DNA from: Gammaproteobacteria bacterium
GTDB lineage: Bacteria > Pseudomonadota > Gammaproteobacteria > Steroidobacterales > Steroidobacteraceae
Reading direction: 5' to 3'
DNA length: 39,420 nt
Assembly: GCA_009692285.1 (NCBI GenBank)
Contig: SHZO01000004.1
Span: 1-39,420 of the forward strand
This document shows positions 27,020 through 34,929 of the stretch, piece after piece. Position numbers and translations under genes: made by a program. Numbering within the stretch: the first letter of the stretch is position 1; each line of letters opens with the position of its first letter. Under the pieces are notes generated by a model. The model searched no databases. It saw only the letters and a program-made list of their open reading frames with translations, and was not told the origin of the DNA.

Positions 27020-27910
27020 GTGAAATATCGCCATATATATCATGCTGGTAACTTTGCTGATGTTCACAAGCATATAACCTTGCTAGCTTTACTACGTAGC
27101 TTAGCGCGTAAAGAAAAAGGTTTTTTATTTTTAGATACGCATGCTGGACGTGGTCTGTACGACTTAAGTGGTAGCGAAGCACGCAAGAGTGAAGAATCTA
27201 ACACTGGCATAATAAAAATTATCAGTGCATTAACTCCACCCAGCACTGATTCCATCTCCACAGTAAACTCTTCAACATTACCAGAGGAAATTAAAAATTA
27301 TTTAACTGTAGTGCGCAATACAAGAAAAGAAAGTCATTCTCGCAATGCCTACCCTGGCTCGCCTATCTTTGTCCTTCAATCCATGCGGAATCAAGATCGT
27401 GCTGTATTCATTGAATCACAGCACATTGAACACAAAGCGCTCCTTGAGACAGTCCGTAAACAGCCACATGTAACCGTAGAGTGCGCTGATGGTTACGAGC
27501 GCCTTAAAACTTGGTTACCACCCCTCGAGCGACGTGCTCTGGTTCTGATCGATCCTCCTTACGAAGATTCGCAAGTTGATTTTAAAAAAACTATTGTGGC
27601 TAGCGCGGAGATATTAGGTCGTTTACCAAACGCCATCATCGCGCTGTGGTTTCCTATTAAACACGAACGAGATAGCCAATACTGGATAAACCAACTGGCC
27701 AATACCATAGCTAAGCCGCTATTAGTCAGTGAACTATGGAGGCACCCGCGCGATAATCGTGTGGGCTTAAATGGAGGCGGCTTGATTATTATAAATCCAC
27801 CATTTCAATTCTCAGATCGTATGCGCGTGTGGCTGCCAATTTTGCATGCGGCCCTAGACCCAAGTCCTTCGCAAGGAGGCTATGAAGTACGCCTCTTGGG
27901 AGTGAGATAA
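27020..27910 (+). CDS. rlmJ: 23S rRNA (adenine-2030 N6)-methyltransferase RlmJ
   Basis: 296 aa. MKYRHIYHAGNFADVHKHITLLALLRSL is the characteristic RlmJ N-terminus; FLDTHAGRGLYDL is the SAM-binding motif and LIDPPYED is the DPPY catalytic motif of N6-adenine methyltransferases. It methylates A2030 of 23S rRNA and, in E. coli, has been linked to use of external DNA as a carbon source (yhiR). The start is a GTG 10 nt after the topA stop. It ends 2 nt before aroE. Confidence 0.94.
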   Translation: MKYRHIYHAGNFADVHKHITLLALLRSLARKEKGFLFLDTHAGRGLYDLSGSEARKSEESNTGIIKIISALTPPSTDSISTVNSSTLPEEIKNYLTVVRNTRKESHSRNAYPGSPIFVLQSMRNQDRAVFIESQHIEHKALLETVRKQPHVTVECADGYERLKTWLPPLERRALVLIDPPYEDSQVDFKKTIVASAEILGRLPNAIIALWFPIKHERDSQYWINQLANTIAKPLLVSELWRHPRDNRVGLNGGGLIIINPPFQFSDRMRVWLPILHAALDPSPSQGGYEVRLLGVR

Positions 27911-27911
27911 C

Positions 27912-28760
27912 ATGACAGATATGCCATCCTTCTCCCCACAACCAAAAAAACCCGATTGCTACGGTGTCGTGGGCCACCCTATAGCTCATAGCTTGTCTCC
28001 ACAAATACATACTGCCTTTGCAGCAGCCACTTCGCAAAATATCTCCTATGAACGTTACGATATTGCGCCTGAGAACTTTACTAACCATGTAAATGTATTC
28101 TTTGCAGCGGGTGGGTGCGGATTGAATATAACGCTTCCACATAAAAAAGCCGCGGCGATGTTAGTACACACTCTCAGTCAAAGGGCGAAGAGCGCAGGGG
28201 CTGTCAACACACTTATTAAAAATTTAGATGGTACTTTGCATGGTGATAATACTGATGGCGCTGGACTCACTGCAGATCTTAAATTCTTAAATGTTTCCAT
28301 CAAAGCCCAGCGAATTTTGATCTTGGGGGCGGGGGGCGCTACACGTGGTATTCTTGCCCCTTTACTGGCTCAACATCCACACAGCATTACGATTGTTAAT
28401 AGGCGCTCTGACGGCGCGTTTGAACTAGCCGCTCAATTTAGCGACTTAGGATCGCTTATCGCTCATAGCTATGAAAGCCTCCCACAGTCTGCTTTTGACC
28501 TTCTGATCCATGCAACTTCCGCAGGCCTAAGCGGTGCATTACCGCCCCTGCACGCTGATTTGATTCATGAGAAATCATTTTGTTATGACCTGGGGTACAG
28601 CAAAAATACAACGCCATTCATACAGTGGGCCAAGCAAAAAGGCGCAGCCGCTACGGCACAGGGCTTAGGCATGCTAATTGAACAAGCCGCAGAATCTTTT
28701 TTCCTCTGGCGCGGCGTGCGGCCAGAAACGGCGGCTATTCGCGCTAGTCTAATTAAATAA
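27912..28760 (+). CDS. aroE: Shikimate dehydrogenase
   Basis: 282 aa NADPH-dependent enzyme converting 3-dehydroshikimate to shikimate in the aromatic amino acid pathway. Substrate-binding motifs: GHPIAHSLSPQIH, NITLPHKKAAA with the catalytic lysine, and GDNTDGAGL with the catalytic Asp. NADP-binding glycine loop: ILGAGGATRGIL, followed by NRR typical of NADP preference. The C-terminus QGLGMLIEQAAESFFLWRG is standard. It begins almost directly after rlmJ; a 110-nt gap follows before the arginine promoter. Confidence 0.96.
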   Translation: MTDMPSFSPQPKKPDCYGVVGHPIAHSLSPQIHTAFAAATSQNISYERYDIAPENFTNHVNVFFAAGGCGLNITLPHKKAAAMLVHTLSQRAKSAGAVNTLIKNLDGTLHGDNTDGAGLTADLKFLNVSIKAQRILILGAGGATRGILAPLLAQHPHSITIVNRRSDGAFELAAQFSDLGSLIAHSYESLPQSAFDLLIHATSAGLSGALPPLHADLIHEKSFCYDLGYSKNTTPFIQWAKQKGAAATAQGLGMLIEQAAESFFLWRGVRPETAAIRASLIK

Positions 28761-28849
28761 AGTGAGCTAGAAAAACCTGCGGACTCCAAAGTCAGGTATT
28801 ACACCTGTCCTACCCCTATTAGCCTTAGTTCTTCGAGGTACATACATTC

Positions 28850-28878
28850 TTGACTTTATCTGCATTAATATGCATAAT
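28850..28878 (+). promoter_or_regulatory. argR: Sigma70-type promoter of the argR-argGCDFBH operon
   Basis: TTGACT (28850-28855), exactly 17 nt spacer, then CATAAT (28873-28878). The predicted transcription start is near 28885, only about 4-6 nt before the argR ATG at 28891, so the mRNA would be nearly leaderless. The ATG at 28870 used by the ORF track is upstream of the predicted start and cannot be used from this promoter. Confidence 0.65.
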
Positions 28879-28897
28879 TTACGCATTATTATGCAAG
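28859..28897. promoter_or_regulatory. argR: Tandem ARG-box-like operators overlapping the argR promoter and start codon
   Basis: Two palindromes with 5-4-5 architecture, TGCAT-TAAT-ATGCA (28861-28874) and CGCAT-TATT-ATGCA (28882-28895), have centres exactly 21 bp apart. E. coli ARG boxes are 18-bp TGAAT-wwww-ATTCA palindromes placed in pairs 2-3 bp apart, and this is the same geometry with C for A in the arm. They cover the -10 box, the expected transcription start and the argR ATG, so ArgR-arginine binding should shut off its own operon. Confidence 0.7.
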
Positions 28898-29343
28898 CAG
28901 ACCTACTCCAAACTGAGCGACGAACCGCTATTCTGCGTATCCTGCGCGGCTCATCTGTGCGCAAACAGACTGAAATCATGCGGCTTTTACGTGCTGAAGG
29001 GCATGAGGTCACACAATCATCCATAAGCCGAGATCTTCGAGATTTAGGGGTCCTTAAGGCCGCCGGTCGTTACCTGCCCCCCTCTGATGAATCGAGCCGG
29101 ACGCAGGGGAACTTTAGCTCACTGAAACAATTTGTCCGCGGAGTTGCCGCTGCAGGAGCCTGCCTGACAGTCCTTCGCACTACCATCGGTGCGGCGCAGA
29201 GCGTCGCCACTGCCATTGATAACGCGCAGTGGGCGGAGGTGGTCGGGACAATCTCCGGGGATGACACCATCTTTATAGCCACCGCCACCGGTGCAGCGCA
29301 GGTGGCCCTAGTGGCGCGCTTGCACGATCTTTTTAATCTTTAA
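28891..29343 (+). CDS. argR: Arginine repressor
   Basis: Start ATG 28891 (MQADLLQTERR, 150 aa) is preferred over 28870 because of the promoter position. The N-terminal winged HTH (RTAILRILRG...QTEIMRLLRAEGHEVTQSSISRDLRDLGVLKA) contains the ArgR SSxSRDL recognition helix. The C-terminal hexamerisation and arginine-binding domain shows IGAAQSVATAIDNAQWAEVVGTISGDDTIFIA, including the paired Asp (GDD) that contact L-arginine. It is the first gene of the arginine operon, next to argG with 32 nt between. Confidence 0.93.
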   Translation: MQADLLQTERRTAILRILRGSSVRKQTEIMRLLRAEGHEVTQSSISRDLRDLGVLKAAGRYLPPSDESSRTQGNFSSLKQFVRGVAAAGACLTVLRTTIGAAQSVATAIDNAQWAEVVGTISGDDTIFIATATGAAQVALVARLHDLFNL

Positions 29344-29375
29344 TTTTTACCCCGACAAAGACTTAAGAGCTCTTT

Positions 29376-30587
29376 ATGTTGAAACCGATTGTCCTTGCCT
29401 ACTCTGGCGGTCTAGATACTTCTTTCCTCGTGCCTTGGCTAAAGGAAAACCATCAGCGCCCGGTCATCACCGTCACAGTGGACACGGGGGGTATTGATCC
29501 GAGTGCAGCAAAACTGCTACATGAGCGCGCACTCGCACTCGGTGCTGTAGAGCATCACCAAATTGATGCGCGTACAGACTACTTTGATCAAGTTTTAAAG
29601 TTTTTGATAATGGGTAATGTGCGCCGCGGGCAGCTCTACCCTTTATGCGTTGGGGCAGAGCGTGTCATGCAAGCGCAGACTATTGCCTTGATGGCGCGCA
29701 AACTCGGCACTAGCAGTATTGCGCACGGCTGTACCGCAGCAGGCAATGATCAAGTACGCTTTGAGGTTGCATTACGTACTCTTGCCCCTGAGCTTGAAAT
29801 TATTGCCCCGGTGCGTGACAAGACTTTCAAACGACAAGAAGAATTAGATTTCTTGAAAGAACGTAATTTGCCCGTGCCACCCTTTGGGGCTGCTTATTCT
29901 ATTAATCGAGGTTTATGGGGCGTGACAATTGGTGGCAAAGAAACTTTAAACTCTGTCGGTTGTATTCCTGATGATGCGTGGGTGCTCTCTAAAGACGCCT
30001 TTAGCAAGCCCCATACACCACAGCGCCATGTGATTCACTTTGAACGAGGTATCCCCTGCGGAATTGACGGTAAGAGTCTCTCTCCTGTTGCAGTCATCGA
30101 GTTACTTGAAGCCCTTGCCGGACCCTATGGTATTGGCCGCGGCATACATTTAGGCGATACCATCATTGGTACCAAAGGACGCGTAGCCTTTGAAGCACCC
30201 GCCGCAGAAGTATTACTTAACGCACATCGTGAGCTTGAAAAACTCGTGCTCACAGGGCGCCAACAAAGAATTAAAGAAATGCTCGCCGGGCCTTATGGTG
30301 ATTGGGTACATGAAGGACAACTATTAGACCCTGTGTGCCGCGACATTGAGGCGTTCATGCTTCAATCGCAAGAACGTGTGACCGGAACAGTCAACGTATT
30401 GTTTCGACCTGGTGCAGTATTCATCGAAGGAGTGGAGTCTGCTTATTCATTAATGGCTGCCTCAAAAGGCGTCTATGGCGAATCAACAGGTGAGTGGACT
30501 GCCATCGATGCGGTTGGATTTTCACGCATTGTGGGACTAACCAGTATTTTTCATCGGCGAGCTGGAGAAAGGGATTCGAAGTCATGA
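29376..30587 (+). CDS. argG: Argininosuccinate synthase
   Basis: 403 aa. Condenses citrulline and aspartate using ATP. PP-loop motif at the N-terminus: IVLAYSGGLDTSFLVPWL; then AHGCTAAGNDQVRFE and YSINRGLWGVTIGGKETL, and LDPVCRDIEAFMLQSQERVTG. From memory these last two motifs are much closer to the argininosuccinate synthases of Bacteroidetes and acyl-ornithine-pathway organisms than to E. coli ArgG. The stop codon overlaps the ATG of the next gene (ATGA), so they are coupled. Confidence 0.95.
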   Translation: MLKPIVLAYSGGLDTSFLVPWLKENHQRPVITVTVDTGGIDPSAAKLLHERALALGAVEHHQIDARTDYFDQVLKFLIMGNVRRGQLYPLCVGAERVMQAQTIALMARKLGTSSIAHGCTAAGNDQVRFEVALRTLAPELEIIAPVRDKTFKRQEELDFLKERNLPVPPFGAAYSINRGLWGVTIGGKETLNSVGCIPDDAWVLSKDAFSKPHTPQRHVIHFERGIPCGIDGKSLSPVAVIELLEALAGPYGIGRGIHLGDTIIGTKGRVAFEAPAAEVLLNAHRELEKLVLTGRQQRIKEMLAGPYGDWVHEGQLLDPVCRDIEAFMLQSQERVTGTVNVLFRPGAVFIEGVESAYSLMAASKGVYGESTGEWTAIDAVGFSRIVGLTSIFHRRAGERDSKS

Positions 30588-31663
30588 GAACTATTGTTGT
30601 AGATAAAGTGGCCTCAGTCACACAGGCCTGCGCTCTAGGTCATGAAGTTCGTATCGCAACCGATAATTTACCTTCTGAAGAAGGCGTGGTTGTGGTGGTG
30701 GAAATCTTAAGTTCTAAATCTAACTACAACACCTTAGAGCTCACTAGCGGCCGCATGGCTAAGGTTAATAAAGGTGACATCGTGGTCGGTGCCCTCGGTC
30801 ATCGAAAAGCGTTATTTGGTTATTCCGGTCACGTCCCTATAACACTGAAATCGGGCGATATTATTCAAATGTTGAATATTGGCGGTGTCATGGGCCTGTG
30901 CGACTCTGCCAACCCGGATAAAGGGAAGCCCTTTGATTGCCGAGTGCTCGGTGTGGTGCTGACTTTTCCTTATTTAGGAGAGCGGATTGGTGTGCCAGCA
31001 CGAGCGGGATACCGAAAGTTAAATTATTCTGCCACGCTCGATACGCAAGGCATACCGGTCGTCGCACTCGCAGGCACTTGCATGGAAGCGGGGAAAACTG
31101 CCGCAGCCTGCGCAATGGTGAGTCGCATGCGACATCGCGGTCTTACTGTTGATGTATTTAAAGCAACCGGCGTGTCATTGCGACGCGATATTTTGGCCAT
31201 GGAAGATGCCGGTGCACGTCACTCTATGATTTTCACTGATCTTGGCATTATCTCCACCACACGTGAAGTAGGCCCCGCACTGACGCGTACTATGCTGACA
31301 GATCTTGCCGCCAAAAAACCAGATGTTATTGTCTTCGAATTGGGAGATGGTTTGCTTGGCACCTACGGCGTCGATTCAATACTAGAGTGTGAGGATATTC
31401 GTAAATCTATTACGGGTCTTGTACTCTCCGCGAACGATCCAGTAGCCGCGTGGGGCGGCGTCAAATTATTGCGTGAGCGTTTTCATGTCGAACCCTGCGC
31501 AGTCACTGGACCTGCTACTGACAACGCTGTAGGGGTTGAAATAATTCAACAGCAATTAAAAGTTGCCGCTTTCAATGCGCTCAGTGATGGGGTGGGGCTC
31601 GGCGATTGTGTCATTGAGGCCATCGGCTTAAGTGAAAAATTTCCAATTATCAGTAATGGTTAA
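30584..31663 (+). CDS. BioD-like P-loop protein of unknown function within the arginine operon
   Basis: I do not recognise this gene. The start ATG 30584 overlaps the argG stop by 4 nt and has GGAG/AAGGG upstream. 359 aa in two parts. Residues 1-145 form a beta-rich region with GDIVVGALGHRKALFGYSGHVP and LKSGDIIQMLNIGGVMGLCDSANP. The rest is a P-loop domain starting VVALAGTCMEAGKTAAACAMV (Walker A about 164-172), whose G-T-x4-G-K-T spacing is that of dethiobiotin synthetase and other SIMIBI NTPases. Later segments KATGVSLRRDILAMEDAG, DVIVFELGDGLLGTYGV (Walker-B-like) and GLVLSANDP follow that fold. DUF1611 proteins have a comparable N-domain/P-loop layout but I cannot confirm membership. Placed between argG and argC, so a role in arginine synthesis or its acyl-intermediates is plausible. 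Confidence 0.8.
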   Translation: MRTIVVDKVASVTQACALGHEVRIATDNLPSEEGVVVVVEILSSKSNYNTLELTSGRMAKVNKGDIVVGALGHRKALFGYSGHVPITLKSGDIIQMLNIGGVMGLCDSANPDKGKPFDCRVLGVVLTFPYLGERIGVPARAGYRKLNYSATLDTQGIPVVALAGTCMEAGKTAAACAMVSRMRHRGLTVDVFKATGVSLRRDILAMEDAGARHSMIFTDLGIISTTREVGPALTRTMLTDLAAKKPDVIVFELGDGLLGTYGVDSILECEDIRKSITGLVLSANDPVAAWGGVKLLRERFHVEPCAVTGPATDNAVGVEIIQQQLKVAAFNALSDGVGLGDCVIEAIGLSEKFPIISNG

Positions 31664-31673
31664 GGAATCTGAC

Positions 31674-32756
31674 ATGAGCGCACAACCCATGACCAGCACT
31701 ATCAAAACTCCTGTCTTAGTGCTCGGTGGTACCGGCTATGTAGCAGGGGAAGTATTGCGCCTCGTATTAGGTCACCCTAATTTAAAATTAGCGGGCGTCC
31801 TCTCTGATTCATGCCCCGGTGAATTAGTGGCTTTATCATTCCCGCATCTCGTGGAAGTGTTGGGTGATACCTGCTTCAAATCACAAGCACAGATTGAGCA
31901 GCTCATTACAACCCTACCACAGAGCGCTGTTTTCTCAGCTGCGCCCCATGGGATCAGTGCCGCACTCATCGATCAACTCTTAAGAGTCGCTACAGCGGCA
32001 GGGACGCGCCCAAGCGTCGTGGATATCTCAGCAGATTATCGCTACGCCAATGCAGAAGATTATGAGGAAGTTTATAAGCATCCTCATGGCGCGCCAGCGC
32101 GCATCAAAGATTTTACCTGTGCACTTCCAGAGCATCTGTCAAAGATCACCACACCGCATGTGGCTCATCCAGGATGCTTTGCCAGCGCCACCTTACTGGC
32201 GAGCGTGCCGTTACTCGCTCTTAATTTAATTACTCCTACCTTATTCGTCAGTGGCGTCACAGGGAGCACCGGATCTGGAAGGACCCCAGTGGAGGGCACA
32301 CATCACCCGACGCGCCACAGCGATTTATACTCCTACAATGCGCTATCGCATCGGCATATTCCTGAAATTATCGCCTGCGCTGCCGCTGCTTCAGGGGTTC
32401 AAGCAGACTTTGCCTTTGTACCTCACTCAGGTCCATTTTCACGCGGTATTCATATCACAGTTCAGGCTACTTTAAAGAAACCAGTAGATAGCGCCGCCGT
32501 CATTGAAAAACTTCGGCAGTACTATCTGGACGCACCCTTTGTCCGTGTCTTCGAGACCGCCCCACACATCAAAAATGTTATCGCCAGCAACTATGCCCAC
32601 CTCAGTGCTACAGCTAATGGCCGTACACTCGCGGTGATGTGTGTGTTGGACAACCTAAATAAAGGAGCTGCAGGGGGCGCTATGCAATGGATGAATCGTT
32701 TGCTAGGTTTGCCTGAAACAGCAGGGCTTACTGCACCGGCTACTGGCTGGACCTGA
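31674..32756 (+). CDS. argC: N-acyl-gamma-glutamyl-phosphate reductase
   Basis: NADPH-dependent reduction of N-acyl-glutamyl phosphate to the semialdehyde. Start ATG 31674 with AAGGA upstream; the longer track ORF overlaps the previous gene. Rossmann motif VLVLGGTGYVAGEVLRLVL, catalytic Cys in HPGCFASATLLA, SGVTGSTGSG loop, and general-base His in LSHRHIPEI. At 360 aa it is somewhat longer than E. coli ArgC (334). The acyl group (acetyl or succinyl) cannot be told from ArgC alone. Confidence 0.93.
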   Translation: MSAQPMTSTIKTPVLVLGGTGYVAGEVLRLVLGHPNLKLAGVLSDSCPGELVALSFPHLVEVLGDTCFKSQAQIEQLITTLPQSAVFSAAPHGISAALIDQLLRVATAAGTRPSVVDISADYRYANAEDYEEVYKHPHGAPARIKDFTCALPEHLSKITTPHVAHPGCFASATLLASVPLLALNLITPTLFVSGVTGSTGSGRTPVEGTHHPTRHSDLYSYNALSHRHIPEIIACAAAASGVQADFAFVPHSGPFSRGIHITVQATLKKPVDSAAVIEKLRQYYLDAPFVRVFETAPHIKNVIASNYAHLSATANGRTLAVMCVLDNLNKGAAGGAMQWMNRLLGLPETAGLTAPATGWT

Positions 32757-32772
32757 TTCGGATTTAAGAACT

Positions 32773-33909
32773 ATGACTCCTGCTGATCATCTCGCTCCCG
32801 TGTTTGCGCAATACCCCATCGAAGTCACCGATGCGCAGGGCGTATGGTTGCATACCAAAGATAATCGCCGAGTACTAGATTTATATGGTGGGCATGCAGT
32901 AGCTGCGCTGGGTTACAAACATGAGGCATGGACTCAAGCCGTGACTGCTCAAGCTAATGCGTGTAATTTTCAAAGCAACGCCGTCCCAATGGCGGTGCGT
33001 GTACGCGCAGCCACTAAGTTAATACGTTTCTCCGGTTCACATTTCGATAGCGTATTCTTTGTGAACTCAGGTGCTGAGGCCAACGAGAATGCGCTGCGCA
33101 TGGCATTCAAAATGACTCGACGTACCGGCATTGTGGCTATTGAAGGTGCCTTTCACGGTCGTACAGCCGCTGCAGGAGCAATCACTTGGGGTGCAGAAAA
33201 AAAATGGTATGAATTCCCTCGAGCACCATTTGATGTTTCCTACATCCCTAGACGAGATCTTAAAGCTATTGTCCATCAGGTGTGCGCAGAGACTGCGGCG
33301 GTCATAGTTGAACCCGTACAAGGCGTCGGTGGTGCATTTGATATGGGCACAGAGTTTTTAAGTGCGCTGCGTGCACGCTGTACGGCTGTTGGTGCATTAC
33401 TAATCTTTGATGAGGTACAAATTGGGATGGGCCGCAGTGGTCATCCATTTGCGGCTAACCTTTATGGCGTACTACCAGACATGATCACCACGGCCAAAGC
33501 ACTCGGTAATGGTTTTCCTTGTGGTGCATTATTAATGAGCCCTGAAGTCACGGCGTCATTAAAACTAGAAGGCTTAGGCACTACTTTTGGCGGGGGCCCT
33601 ATGGCCTGTGCAGCAATTGAAGCGGTGATTGATGCCATTGAGAATGAAGATCTTATGACTAATGTTCGGCGGGTAGCTCAATACATTCGTGACACCTGCA
33701 CCGTTGGGCCAGTCATAGGACATCAGGGGGCGGGGTTCTTACACGGACTAAAAACTTCGCAGCCTGCTAAAGAAATACAAGCTCTGCTTTTAGAGCGCAA
33801 CATACTGACTGGGACCAGCGGCGACCCCAATGTAGTGCGTCTGCTACCTCCTTATATCCTCAAGGAAAAACATGTCGATCTTCTTCGAGAGGCGTTGCAG
33901 TCAATATGA
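32773..33909 (+). CDS. argD: N-acyl-ornithine aminotransferase
   Basis: Class III PLP aminotransferase (378 aa) that makes N-acyl-ornithine from the semialdehyde with glutamate as amino donor. Visible motifs: VLDLYGGHAVAALGY, the cofactor-phosphate loop NSGAEANENALRMA, AFHGRTAAA, the PLP-ring Asp in LIFDEVQIGMGRSG, and the Schiff-base lysine in TTAKALGNGFPCGAL. The stop overlaps the argF' start (ATGA). Confidence 0.94.
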   Translation: MTPADHLAPVFAQYPIEVTDAQGVWLHTKDNRRVLDLYGGHAVAALGYKHEAWTQAVTAQANACNFQSNAVPMAVRVRAATKLIRFSGSHFDSVFFVNSGAEANENALRMAFKMTRRTGIVAIEGAFHGRTAAAGAITWGAEKKWYEFPRAPFDVSYIPRRDLKAIVHQVCAETAAVIVEPVQGVGGAFDMGTEFLSALRARCTAVGALLIFDEVQIGMGRSGHPFAANLYGVLPDMITTAKALGNGFPCGALLMSPEVTASLKLEGLGTTFGGGPMACAAIEAVIDAIENEDLMTNVRRVAQYIRDTCTVGPVIGHQGAGFLHGLKTSQPAKEIQALLLERNILTGTSGDPNVVRLLPPYILKEKHVDLLREALQSI

Positions 33910-34904
33910 AAAACTTCCTCGACCTGGCTGATTTTAAACGCGAGGAGATTCTAGATCTGCTGGCTCTTGCGCGGCACTTAGATAAACACCCTGAGCCTAA
34001 AGCATTGATTGGTAAAATCTTAGGCTTAATATTTTTTAACCCATCTCTGCGCACACTTGCGTCATTTCAAGTAGCTATGATGCGCTTAGGAGGCTCATCT
34101 TATGTCATTACACCGGGCCAAAGTACGTGGTTGCTCGAAACACGTCACGGCGAGGTAATGAATGAAGCTGCTGCAGAGCATATTAATGAAGGCTTGCCGG
34201 TACTAGCCTCTTATTGTGATGCACTTGGTATCCGCTCTTTTCCAGAAGGCAAAGATTTAGCTCATGATTTAGCAGAAACTACTTTTAAGGCGATGTCCTC
34301 TGTCATTAATAAACCACTGATCAATATGGAATCAGCTACAAGCCATCCTTGCCAATCTTTGGCCGACTGGAAAACCATGGATGATTTAAAAATTCCACAG
34401 CGCAGTAAGTTTGTTCTAAGTTGGGCAAATCACCCACGCAGCACCCCGATTGCTGTACCAGCATCAACGGTACACATGGCAGCACAGCGCGGCATGGAGG
34501 TAGTTGTACTACGTCCAGAGGGTTTTGCGCTGCCTAAGGAAATCATGCAAAAAGCACAATTCGCAGCAGCTACCTCAGGAGGTAGCGTACGCGAGAGCAG
34601 TGACCGTAATGAAGCCCTTCAAGGAGCCCAGGTGGTTTACGCCAAAGAATGGGGCTCTACTACCCACTACGGCAATGCGGAGAAAGATAGCGTCTTACGT
34701 GCTAACTTAAATGATTGGTGCCTCACGGAAAGTTGGTTTTCCAATTCACAGCCCGACTGTAAATTTATGCACTGCTTGCCCGTACGGCGCAACGTTGCTG
34801 TAGCGGATGAAATCCTTGATGGCTCGCGCAGCGTCGTACTGCAAGAAGCTCATAACCGCTTGCCTGTCCAAATGGCAGTCTTACATCGCCTGCTTGCATC
34901 CTAA
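33906..34904 (+). CDS. argF': N-acyl-ornithine carbamoyltransferase (succinyl- or acetyl-ornithine type)
   Basis: 332 aa aspartate/ornithine carbamoyltransferase fold, but of the acyl-ornithine type. It has the carbamoyl-phosphate motif FFNPSLRT (residues 43-50), HPCQSLAD and MHCLPVRRN. Compared from memory with the X. campestris acetylornithine enzyme and the B. fragilis succinylornithine enzyme, it has WLLETRHG (succinyl type WKLETERG; acetyl type WPIEFNLG), Ala90 before EHI (Glu92 in acetyl type, Pro90 in succinyl type), and Ala at the position of the carboxylated Lys302 of the acetyl type. These features lean toward succinylornithine or another bulkier acyl group. SLRTL replaces the usual SLRTR. 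Confidence 0.88.
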   Translation: MKNFLDLADFKREEILDLLALARHLDKHPEPKALIGKILGLIFFNPSLRTLASFQVAMMRLGGSSYVITPGQSTWLLETRHGEVMNEAAAEHINEGLPVLASYCDALGIRSFPEGKDLAHDLAETTFKAMSSVINKPLINMESATSHPCQSLADWKTMDDLKIPQRSKFVLSWANHPRSTPIAVPASTVHMAAQRGMEVVVLRPEGFALPKEIMQKAQFAAATSGGSVRESSDRNEALQGAQVVYAKEWGSTTHYGNAEKDSVLRANLNDWCLTESWFSNSQPDCKFMHCLPVRRNVAVADEILDGSRSVVLQEAHNRLPVQMAVLHRLLAS

Positions 34905-34929
34905 TTTTTTTGATTGGAGGCCGCTTAAG

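Noticed and set aside
28793-28807. CAGGT-ATTAC-ACCTG repeat after aroE as a terminator
   Set aside because: The stem is only 5 bp and no T run follows; too weak to call.
28870-28890. ArgR start at ATG 28870 as given by the ORF track
   Set aside because: It lies upstream of the predicted transcription start and within the spacer and -10 region of the promoter; ATG 28891 gives a normal-length ArgR.
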